DNA from: Geomobilibacter sp964431365
GTDB lineage: Bacteria; Desulfobacterota; Desulfuromonadia; Geobacterales; DSM-12255
Assembly (NCBI GenBank): GCA_964431365.1
Contig: CAYSJJ010000001.1
Location: 55,292-119,291, forward strand
DNA: 64,000 nucleotides
Reading direction: 5' to 3'
The notes under the pieces are model-generated. The model was not told where the DNA came from. It ran no database searches and worked only from the letters and a program-made list of their open reading frames with translations. A program made the translations under genes and the position numbers. Each line of letters starts with the position of its first letter. Position 1 is the stretch's first letter. This document shows positions 17,542 through 26,541 of this stretch, piece by piece.

Positions 17542-20010
17542 CTACTCTCCGTCATACGACGTCGGCTCAGTCCCCGATACAAAGCACTCCATGACGCTCC
17601 CCTCGCTTCCTTCCTTTGCCAGCTTGCCCGTACGGGGGTTGATGCGAGCGTAGGTGATGTCCCGGGGAGGGGTGAAGTTCATCGGGGCGAGACCGGTTAC
17701 GGCCCGCTGCATGAATTCGGTCCAGATCGGGGCTGCGGCGTGACCGCCGGAGCCGCTGGCGCCCAGCGAGCGCTCCTGGTCGTAGCCGACCCAGACCCCG
17801 GCCACCAGTTGGGGGATGAAGCCGACGAACCAGGCATCCTTCATGTCGTTGGTGGTGCCGGTCTTGCCGGCCACCGGTCTCCCCAGCGCCTTGGCCCGCT
17901 GGCCGGTGCCGCTGGAGACGACGCTCTCCATCAGGTTGGTCATGATGTAGGCCACTTCGGGCGAGGTGGCCGGCACCGGCGCAAGCGGGGAAGCCGCCGG
18001 TGCTGCAGGCGGCGCAGGGGGCTGCTGGCCCGGCAGCACCGGCTGGGTCAGGGTGATCGGCTCCTCGTCGTCCACCTTGGCGGAGCTGGTCTGGGTGAAG
18101 ACCGGGAGCGTCGGCGTCGGGGTCTCTTCCAGCACCCGTCCGTCACGGTCGGTCACCTTGGTGACGAAATAGGGGGTGAGGCGATACCCCCCTGAGGCGT
18201 AGACCGCATAGGCGTTGGTCAGTTCCAGCGGGGTGAGGCTGGAGGAGCCGAGCGCCAGGGTCAGGTTGGCCTCCAGCGGCGAGGTGATCCCCAGTTTCTT
18301 GGCAAACTCGATGGCCGAGGCGACGCCGATCTGCTCCAGGATCTTGACGCTCACCACGTTGATGGAGTTGGTCAGCGCCTCACGCATGGTGACGTTGCCG
18401 CGGTAGATATTGTCGTAGTTCTTCGGCTTCCAGGCCTTCTCCTTGCCGCTCTCGTACTCCACGGGCGAGTCGTCGATGATGGCGGCGGCGGTCATCCCTT
18501 TTTCCAGGGCCGCCCCGTAGATGATCGGCTTGAAGGCGGAGCCGGGGTTGCGCCGCGCCTGCACGGCCCGGTTGAACTGGCTCTTCCTGAAGTCGTACCC
18601 TCCCACCAGCGCCCTGACCCCGCCGGTGCGGGGATCGATGGCCACCAGGGCGGCCTGGGCCTCGGGCTCCTGATCCAGGGCCAGGATGGCGCCGGTCTTG
18701 TTGACGTCCGGCGTGACCACCGAGACGTTGATGACGCTCCCCAGCGACAGCGCCTTCCCCTTGGCGGCCGGCTTGCCATAGGAGTTGATCAGCTCCACCT
18801 TGCCGGCCCAGGTCATGTTCTTCCGATGGAGCGTGCCGGTCCGGTCGCCGACCCGGACGGTCACGTCACCGGTGGCCGGGTTCACCGCGGTGACCACCCC
18901 CTGGAACGTCGCTCCCTGTTTCAGGGAGACCGAGTCGATCCCCTCCTCGACCTTCCGGCAGAACGGCTCCACCTCAGCGTCGTCCAGGTAGCGGAGCGGT
19001 CCGCGGAACCCCTGGCGCTTGTCCAGGGCCTTGAGGCCGTTCACCACCGCGTCGTAGGCACCCTTCTGCATCTCGGCGTTCATGGTGGTGTAGATCTTGA
19101 GGCCGTCCTTGTAGAGCCGCTCCTCGCCGTACCGCTCCAGCAGCTGGATCCGGATCTGCTCCAGGTAGTAGGCCGACTGGTCGTTGTTCACCTTCTTCAT
19201 CGACTGGATCACGATGGGGGTGGTCTTGGCGTAGTCGGCCTCGGCCTGGGTGATGTACCCCTCCTTCACCATCCGCTCCAGGACATAGGCCTGACGCTCC
19301 TTGGCCCGCTCCATGTGCTTGATGGGGGAGTAGCTGTTGGGGGCCTTGGGGAGGCCGGCCATCATGGCCATCTCGGCCAGGGTCAGCTGTTCGACGTTCT
19401 TGCCGAAGTAGGTCTCGGCCGCCAGTTGGACCCCGTAGGAACCGGCCCCCAGGTAGATCTGGTTCAGGTAGATGTAGAGGATCTCGTCCTTGCTGAGCTT
19501 CTTCTCCATCCGGGTGGCGAGGATCGCCTCCTTGATCTTACGGGAAAATTTCTTTTCCGGTGTCAGGAGCATGGACTTGGCCACCTGCTGGGTGATGGTG
19601 GAGGCCCCCTCCTTCTTCCGCATGGAGATCAGGTTCTTGAAAGCGGCCCGGACGATCCCCAGGTAGTCGATCCCCTTGTGCTTGTAAAAGTTGGCATCCT
19701 CGGCGGCGACAAAGGCCTGGATCAGGCGGCGGGGGATCTTGTCCACCTCCACCACCTTTCGGCGCTCCAGATAGAACTCGCCCACCAGGCTGCCGTCCTC
19801 CCCGAACACCTGGGAGACGATGGGGGGGCGGTAGTCCGCCAGGCGGTCGACCTTCGGGAGTGTGGCGAAGATGAAGGCGGTATAGCCGAAGCCGGCCATC
19901 AGGACGATGACGATGGCGATGGCGATCGCAATGGCGACGTTCCGCATGGTGTTTCCACGCTGGCGGCGATTGTGGGGCTGCTGGGGGCGTTGACCTTGAT
20001 AAACGGGCAT
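17542..20010 (-). CDS. mrcA: Penicillin-binding protein 1A (bifunctional transglycosylase/transpeptidase)
   Basis: This 822-residue class A PBP polymerises and cross-links peptidoglycan. It has a short cytoplasmic tail, one membrane anchor (about 22-46), a GT51 transglycosylase domain (about 60-240, with AAEDANFYKHKGID and TITQQ), an OB-like insert typical of PBP1A (about 330-425), and a transpeptidase domain with SAFK (SxxK), SIN and KTGT motifs. A Pro/Ala-rich linker (QQPPAPPAAPAASPLAPVP) sits before the SxN-KTG half. AGGAG precedes the start. It is separate from HU, with no operon partner. Length agrees with the family. Confidence 0.95.
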   Translation of the reverse strand: MPVYQGQRPQQPHNRRQRGNTMRNVAIAIAIAIVIVLMAGFGYTAFIFATLPKVDRLADYRPPIVSQVFGEDGSLVGEFYLERRKVVEVDKIPRRLIQAFVAAEDANFYKHKGIDYLGIVRAAFKNLISMRKKEGASTITQQVAKSMLLTPEKKFSRKIKEAILATRMEKKLSKDEILYIYLNQIYLGAGSYGVQLAAETYFGKNVEQLTLAEMAMMAGLPKAPNSYSPIKHMERAKERQAYVLERMVKEGYITQAEADYAKTTPIVIQSMKKVNNDQSAYYLEQIRIQLLERYGEERLYKDGLKIYTTMNAEMQKGAYDAVVNGLKALDKRQGFRGPLRYLDDAEVEPFCRKVEEGIDSVSLKQGATFQGVVTAVNPATGDVTVRVGDRTGTLHRKNMTWAGKVELINSYGKPAAKGKALSLGSVINVSVVTPDVNKTGAILALDQEPEAQAALVAIDPRTGGVRALVGGYDFRKSQFNRAVQARRNPGSAFKPIIYGAALEKGMTAAAIIDDSPVEYESGKEKAWKPKNYDNIYRGNVTMREALTNSINVVSVKILEQIGVASAIEFAKKLGITSPLEANLTLALGSSSLTPLELTNAYAVYASGGYRLTPYFVTKVTDRDGRVLEETPTPTLPVFTQTSSAKVDDEEPITLTQPVLPGQQPPAPPAAPAASPLAPVPATSPEVAYIMTNLMESVVSSGTGQRAKALGRPVAGKTGTTNDMKDAWFVGFIPQLVAGVWVGYDQERSLGASGSGGHAAAPIWTEFMQRAVTGLAPMNFTPPRDITYARINPRTGKLAKEGSEGSVMECFVSGTEPTSYDGE

Positions 20011-20298
20011 GGTATGCGGCGCTCCTGCTGCTGAGGTTCCGAATATGTTCGGCAGCTGAAGGTGTCACCGTCTCTACGGACCCCGTTCGACTGCCGTTTG
20101 CCGGATAAAGCGCCTCATTATGGCAGATTGCCTCATGAATTCAAGCACAATAAAGTGGGCCAGGGAGGCGCGACGGTTGCGAAATCGGTCGTAAATAGGG
20201 TACTCTGTCCGGCGGCGGAAGATCCGAAAAAGAGAGGAAAAGGATTGCTGCCAACGACAGCAGGTGATAGAAGTGAGAACGTGCGAAGAGACGCCCCG

Positions 20299-21693
20299 AT
20301 GAGCTGCCGCGATCTGCGGGATCTGCTGCTTCGGGCCGAGGCCCTGGGTGAACTGCAGCGCGTCGCGGCCGAGGTCGACCCCGGCCTGGAGATCGCCGCC
20401 ATTACCGGCCGGACGGCCCAACTGCCGGGGGGCGGTCCGGCGCTCTTTTTTGAGCGGGTCCGCGGCCACGACGTCCCGGTGGTAACCAATCTGTTCGGCT
20501 CGTCGCGCCGCATGGCAGCTGCCCTGGGGATCGAGCGCCTCGATGAGCTCTCCGGGTGGATGGGAACTCTACTGGCTGAACTCCCCGGCAGCACGGTCGC
20601 GGAGAAGCTGGCCGCCCTCTCCGTGAGCGAGCAGTGGCGGATGGCCACCCCGATCATGTCACGGGAGGCGGCGTGCCTTGAGGTGGCCGGACCGGCCGAC
20701 CTGACCCGCCTGCCGTTTTTGAAGAACTGGCCCGGGGACGGGACCCCCGACCACGCCGGCCGTTTCATAACCCTGCCGCTGGTAATCACGCGTCATCCGG
20801 AAGACAGCACCCTGAACTGCGGCATGTACCGGGCCGCGATCCTCGGCCCCGATTCCCTGGCCGTCCACTGGGGCGCGGAGAGCGGGGCTGCAGCGCATGC
20901 ACGGGCCTGCGCCGCCAGGGGGGAGCGGATGCCGGTGGCCATCGCTGTTGGCGGCGACCCTGCTGTCACCTTTGCCGCCACGCTGCCGCTTCCTCTCGAA
21001 GAGTTCACCCTGGCCGGACTGCTGCGGGGGGCGCCGGTGACCCTGGCCGACAGCGGGCACGCCGGCCTGCCGGTCCCGGCCGGTGCCGAGCTGGTGCTCC
21101 ACGGCTTCTGGGAGCCGGGGGCGGTTGTTTCCGGGGGGGCATTCGGCAATCATACCGGCTACTATACCCCTGCTACACCGGCGCCCCGCATCCGGCTCAC
21201 CGGGATGACCCGGCGTTGCGCCCCGATCGTCCCCGCCACCCTGGTCGGCCCTCCCCCCCAGGAGGACTGCTGGTTGGGCCGGGGGTGGGAGCGACTCATG
21301 GAGCCGCTCCTGCGGGTGGAGCTGCCGGAGGTCGTTGCCATGCACCAGCCCTTTAGCGGCATCTTCCACGGCGCCGCCGTGGTGGCGGTGACGGTGGAGG
21401 GGCCGGGCCGGTGCCAAGACATTCTCCAGCGCCTCTGGGCCACCCCCTGGCTGGGGAGGGCGCGCGTCCTCGTGCTCGTGGACGCTGAACAGGAGCCGGC
21501 GGAGATGGACAGGGTCCTCTGGCGGCTGGTGAACAACGTCCACTGGCAGCAGGACCTGGTCGTTGACGGGGAGCGGCTCGGCATCGACGCGACCCGCTAT
21601 TCCCGCCGGTCCGCCGGACGGGAGCCGCTCGTGATGTCGGAAGAGATTTCCCGGCTGGTGGAGAGCCGCTGGCGGGAGTATGGATTCGATTGA
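20299..21693 (+). CDS. mqnL: UbiD-family decarboxylase, probable MqnL of menaquinone synthesis
   Basis: This protein of about 464 residues belongs to the UbiD family, which decarboxylates aromatic acids using prenylated FMN. Family features include SREAACLEVAGPADLTRLPFLKNWPGD, NCGMYRAAILG, the ExxxE-type region and PPQEDCWLGRGWERLMEPLL near the C-terminus. Next to it lie a UbiA-like prenyltransferase and a UbiX-like flavin prenyltransferase, followed by mqnE and mqnC, so it is best read as the decarboxylase of the futalosine route (6-carboxy-1,4-naphthoquinol branch). The ATG at 20299 is chosen; an in-frame GTG at 20281 is possible. Confidence 0.8.
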   Translation: MSCRDLRDLLLRAEALGELQRVAAEVDPGLEIAAITGRTAQLPGGGPALFFERVRGHDVPVVTNLFGSSRRMAAALGIERLDELSGWMGTLLAELPGSTVAEKLAALSVSEQWRMATPIMSREAACLEVAGPADLTRLPFLKNWPGDGTPDHAGRFITLPLVITRHPEDSTLNCGMYRAAILGPDSLAVHWGAESGAAAHARACAARGERMPVAIAVGGDPAVTFAATLPLPLEEFTLAGLLRGAPVTLADSGHAGLPVPAGAELVLHGFWEPGAVVSGGAFGNHTGYYTPATPAPRIRLTGMTRRCAPIVPATLVGPPPQEDCWLGRGWERLMEPLLRVELPEVVAMHQPFSGIFHGAAVVAVTVEGPGRCQDILQRLWATPWLGRARVLVLVDAEQEPAEMDRVLWRLVNNVHWQQDLVVDGERLGIDATRYSRRSAGREPLVMSEEISRLVESRWREYGFD

Positions 21694-21751
21694 TGGCGTC
21701 GAAGGAGCCGTGAGGCACGGGAGGCCGTCTCCGCTCCGACTTCCGCGATTT

Positions 21752-21776
21752 TGCCTCGGAGGTGCGCCTCCTCGGA
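21752..21776. other. Small inverted repeat between mqnL and mqnP
   Basis: CTCGGAGG TGCG CCTCCTCGG-like self-complementary sequence in the 155-bp gap between mqnL and mqnP. It may be a weak terminator or attenuator; there is no T run. Confidence 0.3.
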
Positions 21777-21848
21777 CTGCTTACGCGGCGCGCTGCCAAC
21801 CGGCCTTCACGAATTTATCTGTATAGGGCAACAAGCATAGGTACGAAT

Positions 21849-22721
21849 ATGGCGACACTCTCCCGCATAGCGGTCTTTCTGGAGATGATAAAGTTCTCCC
21901 ACACGATCTTCGCGCTCCCCTTTGCCCTGACCGGCGCGCTCTTGGCGGCGCGTGGCCTCCCCTCCTGGCAGCAGTGCTTCTGGATCGTCATGGCCATGGT
22001 CGGGGCGCGGACCGCCGCCATGGGGCTCAACCGGGTGATCGACGCTGAGATCGACGCCGCGAATCCCCGCACCAAAGGTCGGGCCATCCCGGCCGGGCTG
22101 ATCGGCAAGGGGACCGTGGTCCTCTTCATCGCCATCTCCGTCCTCCTCATGCTCTACGCGGCGGCCCGGCTCAACCCCCTCTGCCTGAAGCTGGCGCCGG
22201 TGGCCCTCTTCTTCCTGCTCCTCTACTCCTACTGCAAGCGGTTCACCGCCATGGCCCACGTGGTGCTCGGTCTCTGCCTGGGGGCGGCCCCGGTGGGGGC
22301 CTGGATCGCCGTCAGGGGGACGGTGGACCTGGCCGCCGTGGTCCTGGGGCTGGCGGTCCTCTTCTGGGTGGCGGGCTTCGATATCCTCTATGCACTGCAG
22401 GACCTGGAGTTCGACCGGGAGCGGGGGCTCCACTCCATTCCGGTCCGGCTCGGGGTGAACGGCTCGCTCTGGACGGCCCGCCTCTTTTCCCTGGTCATGG
22501 TGGCTCTGCTGGCGGCGCTCTACACCCTGTTGCCGGTGGGTGGCTTCTTCCTGGCCGGGATCGTGGCGGCCACGCTCCTTCTCTGCTACGAGCACTGGCT
22601 CCTCCGAAGCGGCGACCTCTCCCGGCTGGACATGGCGTTTTTCACCATGAACGGCTACATCAGCATCATCATCTTCGTTGCCACCCTGGCGGACGTCCTG
22701 GCGGGAAAGGGGGGGGCATGA
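21849..22721 (+). CDS. mqnP: UbiA-like prenyltransferase, probable MqnP
   Basis: This 290-residue membrane protein is a UbiA-family prenyltransferase with seven to nine hydrophobic segments. The first aspartate-rich motif is NRVIDAEIDAANPRTKGRAIPAG and the second is the region DLEFDRERGLHSIPVRLG. These bind Mg-polyprenyl diphosphate. In this cluster it should attach the isoprenoid tail to the naphthoquinol made by the futalosine pathway. The ATG of MATLSRIAVF is preferred over an in-frame start 29 codons upstream. Its TGA overlaps the ATG of the next gene (ATGA), so translation is coupled. Confidence 0.88.
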   Translation: MATLSRIAVFLEMIKFSHTIFALPFALTGALLAARGLPSWQQCFWIVMAMVGARTAAMGLNRVIDAEIDAANPRTKGRAIPAGLIGKGTVVLFIAISVLLMLYAAARLNPLCLKLAPVALFFLLLYSYCKRFTAMAHVVLGLCLGAAPVGAWIAVRGTVDLAAVVLGLAVLFWVAGFDILYALQDLEFDRERGLHSIPVRLGVNGSLWTARLFSLVMVALLAALYTLLPVGGFFLAGIVAATLLLCYEHWLLRSGDLSRLDMAFFTMNGYISIIIFVATLADVLAGKGGA

Positions 22722-23332
22722 CGACGCGGCACGTTGTCCTGGCCATCACCGGCGCATCGGGCGCCCTGTATGGCCTGCGGCTCACGGCAGAGCTGCTCCG
22801 CTCAGGCAGACGGGTGAGCCTCCTGATCAGCCGCTGCGGCTTCGCGGTGCTCCGGGAAGAGTGCGGTCTCGACTGGGAAGGGAGACCGGACGAGGTGACG
22901 GCCAGGGTGCAGGGATATTTCGGCGCCGGGGGCGAGGCCCTCGCCTACTACGCCGAGGACGATTTCTTTGCCCCGGTCGCCAGCGGTTCCAGCGCGCCGG
23001 ACGCCATGGTGGTCGCCCCCTGCTCCATGGGGAGCCTGGCCCGGATAGCGGCCGGGCTTTCCGGCACGCTCATGGAGCGGGCCGCCGACTGCATGCTCAA
23101 GGAGGGGCGCCCGCTGCTGCTGGTCCCCCGGGAGACCCCCCTCTCCGCCATCCACCTGGAGAACATGCTGAAGCTCGCCCGCCTCGGGGTGAGGATCGTG
23201 CCGGCAATGCCCGGCTTCTACGGCCAGCCGGAGACGGTGGCCGACCTGGTCGATTTCGTGGTGGGGAAGGTGCTGGATCAGTTGGGTGTCTCCCATGGGT
23301 TGTATCGACGCTGGGGGAGCCCGGAAGAGTAA
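22718..23332 (+). CDS. mqnM: UbiX-like flavin prenyltransferase, probable MqnM
   Basis: This 204-residue flavoprotein makes prenylated FMN, the cofactor of UbiD enzymes, from FMN and dimethylallyl phosphate. Its signature is ITGASGALYGLRLTAELL at the N-terminus and later PCSMGSLARIAAGLS, with the C-terminal PAMPGFYGQPETVADLVDFVVGKVLDQLG. It overlaps mqnP by 4 bp, and the UbiD homologue that needs its product is encoded just upstream, which supports one pathway. Length is normal for UbiX/Pad1 proteins. Confidence 0.92.
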   Translation: MTTRHVVLAITGASGALYGLRLTAELLRSGRRVSLLISRCGFAVLREECGLDWEGRPDEVTARVQGYFGAGGEALAYYAEDDFFAPVASGSSAPDAMVVAPCSMGSLARIAAGLSGTLMERAADCMLKEGRPLLLVPRETPLSAIHLENMLKLARLGVRIVPAMPGFYGQPETVADLVDFVVGKVLDQLGVSHGLYRRWGSPEE

Positions 23333-23392
23333 GCACGGCCATTTTTCCAGAGAAAAACACGGATGTGTATCCGTGGCAAGAGCGAGCGGTTC

Positions 23393-24475
23393 ATGACAAC
23401 AGTATCTGCAATCAGTGACAAGGTCCACGCCGGCGAACGGCTGACCGACGACGAGGCCCTCTTCCTGTTCGACTGCCCGGACCTGCTGGCGGTCGGGGAG
23501 CTGGCGGCCCTGGTGAACCGGCGGAAGAACGGCGACCGGGTCTTCTTCAACGTCAACCGGCACATCAATCACACCAACATCTGCGTGAACCGCTGCAAGT
23601 TCTGCGCGTTCTCTCGGACTGCCGACGAGCCGGGTGCCTACTGCTACGACCTGGACGAGATCGGGCGCCGGGCGGAAGAGGCCCTGGCCCAGGGTGCCAC
23701 CGAGATCCACATCGTCGGCGGGCTCCATCCCGACCTTCCGTTCGAGTTCTACCTCGACATGCTCCGGACGGTGCGGGAGGTGTCGCCTACGCTGCACATC
23801 AAGGCCTTCACCGCCGTGGAGATCGACTACCTGGCCAACCTCGCCAGGCTCTCGGTGCCGGAGACCCTGACGGCCCTGAAAGGGGCCGGCCTCGGCTCGC
23901 TCCCTGGCGGCGGGGCCGAGATCCTGGCGAAAGAGGTGCGGGACCGGCTCTGCCCCGAGAAGATCAGCGGCGAGCGGTGGCTGTCGATCATGGCGGAGGT
24001 CCACCGGGCCGGCCTGAAGTCCAACGCCACCATGCTCTACGGCCACGTGGAGAGTATGGCCGACCGGGTCGATCACATGCGGCGGCTCCGGGAGCTGCAG
24101 GACGAGACCGGTGGGTTCCAGGTCTTCATCCCGCTCGCCTTCCAGAGCGAGAACAACCCGCTGGGGCACCTGAAAAACCCTGCCAGCGGCGGGGTGGACG
24201 ACCTGAAGACCCTGGCCGTGGCCCGGCTCTACCTGGATAACTTCGCCAATATCAAGGCCTACTGGGTGATGCTGGGGGAGAAGATCGCCCAGGTGTCGCT
24301 GGCCTTCGGGGTCAACGACCTGGACGGCACCGTAGTGGAGGAGAAGATCGGCCACGACGCCGGTGCGGCCTCCCCCCAGGCCATGACCCGCGACGGGATC
24401 GTTGCCATGATCCGGAAGGCCGGGAGGACACCGGTCGAGCGGGATACGCTGTACAATGAGTTGCGGGTATACTAG
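23393..24475 (+). CDS. mqnE: Aminofutalosine synthase MqnE (radical SAM)
   Basis: This 360-residue radical SAM enzyme joins the MqnA product to SAM to give aminodeoxyfutalosine. The CxxxCxxC cluster motif is C64-x3-C68-x2-C71 within FNVNRHINHTNICVNRCKFCAFSR, which is characteristic of MqnE. Other features are EIHIVGGLHPDLPFEFY, LPGGGAEIL and SNATMLYGHVES. It starts 60 bp after mqnM. A second radical SAM gene of the same pathway (mqnC) lies 770 bp downstream, interrupted by a family B repeat and a LysE gene. Confidence 0.93.
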   Translation: MTTVSAISDKVHAGERLTDDEALFLFDCPDLLAVGELAALVNRRKNGDRVFFNVNRHINHTNICVNRCKFCAFSRTADEPGAYCYDLDEIGRRAEEALAQGATEIHIVGGLHPDLPFEFYLDMLRTVREVSPTLHIKAFTAVEIDYLANLARLSVPETLTALKGAGLGSLPGGGAEILAKEVRDRLCPEKISGERWLSIMAEVHRAGLKSNATMLYGHVESMADRVDHMRRLRELQDETGGFQVFIPLAFQSENNPLGHLKNPASGGVDDLKTLAVARLYLDNFANIKAYWVMLGEKIAQVSLAFGVNDLDGTVVEEKIGHDAGAASPQAMTRDGIVAMIRKAGRTPVERDTLYNELRVY

Positions 24476-24477
24476 TC

Positions 24478-24597
24478 GGTTGCTGAAAAACAGCCATCTC
24501 GCCGCCGTCCTCGCAAGCTCCTCAGTGCGGCGTAGCGCTGCTACGCCACACTCGAAGCTTTCTGCGGGTGCGACGATCTGACTATTTTTGAGCAACC
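24478..24597 (+). repeat. Family B repeat, copy 4
   Basis: A 120-bp copy starting 2 nt after the mqnE TAG stop. The central hairpin GGCGTAGCGCTGCTACGCC is perfect. The flanking arm (ACACTCGAAGC) differs from other copies at the same place. Confidence 0.9.
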
Positions 24598-24622
24598 TCA
24601 AAAACCCGTTTAGGACTTAACC

Positions 24623-25252
24623 ATGACTATGACCACTCTGTTTCTCTTCCTCGGCGCCTCCATGGCCCTGACCGTGGCGCCGGGGCCGGACAATATCTTT
24701 GTCGTGACCCAGGGGCTCAGCCGGGGCAGAAGGGCCGCCATCGTCACCGCCTGGGGGATGTGCAGCGGGGTCACGGTGCATACCCTGGCGGCCGCTGCCG
24801 GGATTTCGGCGCTCTTCTACTCCTCCGCCATCGCCTTTCAGGTGGTGAAGTACGCCGGCGCCGCCTATCTTCTCTACCTGGCCTGGCAGGCCCTGCGCGA
24901 GGGGGGACCGCTGGCGCTCCCCGCTGGTGGTGCGGTCGGCGGACCGTCGGTCGGGGCGCTCTTTCGGCGCGGCTTTGTCATGAACGTCCTGAACCCGAAG
25001 GTGGCGCTCTTCTTCCTCGCCTTCCTTCCCCAGTTCACGAGCCGCAACGCCGGCAGTATCCCGCTGCAGATGGTGACGCTGGGCCTCCTCTTCATGGCCC
25101 AGGCCCTGGTCATCTTCACCCTGATCGGCTTTTTCTCCGGCAGCGTCGGCGGCTGGATCGCCCGACGGCCCCGGGCTGGCCGGCTGTTCGCCTGGCTCGC
25201 CGCCGCTATCTTCGCGATGCTCGGCGTCCGTCTCGCGCTGGCTGAAAGATGA
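24623..25252 (+). CDS. LysE/RhtB-family exporter
   Basis: This 209-residue protein has about six membrane helices and the family signature LTVAPGPDNIFVVTQGLSRGRRAA near the N-terminus, with NPKVALFFLAFLPQF in the middle. LysE/RhtB proteins export amino acids or related small molecules. Its stop codon overlaps the start of mqnC (ATGA), so the exporter is co-translated with a menaquinone enzyme. Whether this is a functional link (for example, efflux of a pathway by-product) or chance operon growth is unknown. The substrate cannot be predicted. Confidence 0.85.
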   Translation: MTMTTLFLFLGASMALTVAPGPDNIFVVTQGLSRGRRAAIVTAWGMCSGVTVHTLAAAAGISALFYSSAIAFQVVKYAGAAYLLYLAWQALREGGPLALPAGGAVGGPSVGALFRRGFVMNVLNPKVALFFLAFLPQFTSRNAGSIPLQMVTLGLLFMAQALVIFTLIGFFSGSVGGWIARRPRAGRLFAWLAAAIFAMLGVRLALAER

Positions 25253-26328
25253 CGACCATGAGCTCTATCGAAACCATTGTCCGCACCGTTGAAGAGGGAG
25301 CAGCCATCACCCGCTCCGAGGCGCTCAGGCTCCTGACCGATGCCGACCTGCTGGTCGTGGGGAAGCTGGCGGACGGCATCCGCAGGCGGCTCCACCCGGA
25401 CAACCTGGTCACCTTCGTGGTGGACCGGAATGTGAACTACACCAACGTCTGCGAGTCCAAATGCAAGTTCTGCGCATTCTACCGGGACGAGGGGGCGCAG
25501 GACGCCTATCTCCTGGCCGAGGAGGAGATCTTCGCGAAAATCCGGGAACTGGTGGAGTCGGGGGGGACCCAGCTCCTGATGCAGGGTGGGCTCCACCCTA
25601 GCCTTGGTATCGACTGGTTCGAGCGGCTCTTCCGGGAGATCAAGGCCCGTTTCCCCGCCGTGCAGAACCACTCCCTGTCGCCGGCCGAGATCACCCAGAT
25701 CGCCCGGGTATCGAAGCTCTCCATTCCCGAGGCCATCGCCCGTTTGAAGGGGGCCGGTCTGGACTCGGTGCCGGGGGGCGGGGCCGAGATCCTGGTGGAC
25801 AGGGTACGGGCTGAGATATCCCCCAAGAAGATCGGCTGGGAGGGGTGGGCCGCGGTGATGCGGGAGGCTGCCCGCCAGGGGCTCCCCACCACGGCGACCA
25901 TGATGTTCGGCAGTACCGAGACGCCGGAGGAGGTGGTGGAGCACATCTTCCGGGTGCGGGAGCTGCAGGCCGAGGGGGGGAGTTTCACCGCCTTCATCCC
26001 CTGGACCTATCAGCCGGGGAACACGGAGCTGGGGGGGACGACCGCCACCGGCGTGGAGTACCTGAAGGTGCTGGCCCTCTCCCGGATCGTGCTGGACAAT
26101 GTTCCCAACATCCAGGCCAGCTGGGTGACCCAGGGGGCGAAGCTCGCCCAGGTGGCGCTCTTCTTCGGCGCCAACGACCTGGGGGGGACCATGCTGGAGG
26201 AGAACGTGGTGGCCGCCGCCGGCTGCCGGTTCCGGATGAGCGGGGACGAGATGGTCAACCTGATCCGGAGCGCCGGGTTCCGGGCAGCGCAGCGGACCAC
26301 GCAGTACGAGATCGTGAAGGAATTTTGA
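25249..26328 (+). CDS. mqnC: Dehypoxanthine futalosine cyclase MqnC (radical SAM)
   Basis: This 359-residue radical SAM enzyme converts dehypoxanthine futalosine to its cyclic form in the futalosine pathway. The cluster motif is C68-x3-C72-x2-C75 in FVVDRNVNYTNVCESKCKFCAFYR, and GGTQLLMQGGLHPSLGIDWFERLF is diagnostic of MqnC rather than MqnE. It also has VPGGGAEILVDRVRAEISPKK and ATMMFGSTET. The start ATG overlaps the LysE stop; a second ATG three codons later is possible. MqnA, MqnB and MqnD genes are not in this window. Confidence 0.93.
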   Translation: MTTMSSIETIVRTVEEGAAITRSEALRLLTDADLLVVGKLADGIRRRLHPDNLVTFVVDRNVNYTNVCESKCKFCAFYRDEGAQDAYLLAEEEIFAKIRELVESGGTQLLMQGGLHPSLGIDWFERLFREIKARFPAVQNHSLSPAEITQIARVSKLSIPEAIARLKGAGLDSVPGGGAEILVDRVRAEISPKKIGWEGWAAVMREAARQGLPTTATMMFGSTETPEEVVEHIFRVRELQAEGGSFTAFIPWTYQPGNTELGGTTATGVEYLKVLALSRIVLDNVPNIQASWVTQGAKLAQVALFFGANDLGGTMLEENVVAAAGCRFRMSGDEMVNLIRSAGFRAAQRTTQYEIVKEF

Positions 26329-26345
26329 AACCGGTGAAAGCATTT

Positions 26346-26476
26346 ACCGCAGAGTACGCAGAGTAACGCAGTATAAATCAGGCGGTTAAGGTTCATGAGC
26401 GTTTCACCATTTGGAGACAAGAGATTCTTCTCTGTCCAATTTGGTTTCTCTGCGAACCTCTGCGTTCTCTGCGGTT
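26346..26476. repeat. Inverted-repeat element with CTCTGCG ends
   Basis: The 18-bp end ACCGCAGAGTACGCAGAG pairs with CTCTGCGTTCTCTGCGGT 131 bp away (one mismatch). Between them nothing codes for a recognisable protein. The arm sequence also appears alone at 17026-17047. It lies between mqnC and the RNase D gene. Confidence 0.6.
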
Positions 26477-26541
26477 CAACTGCCGTTTATAGGTTTGAAG
26501 GTTATGCACCTAAGAAGGGAACGATTTTGACACCGATTACC

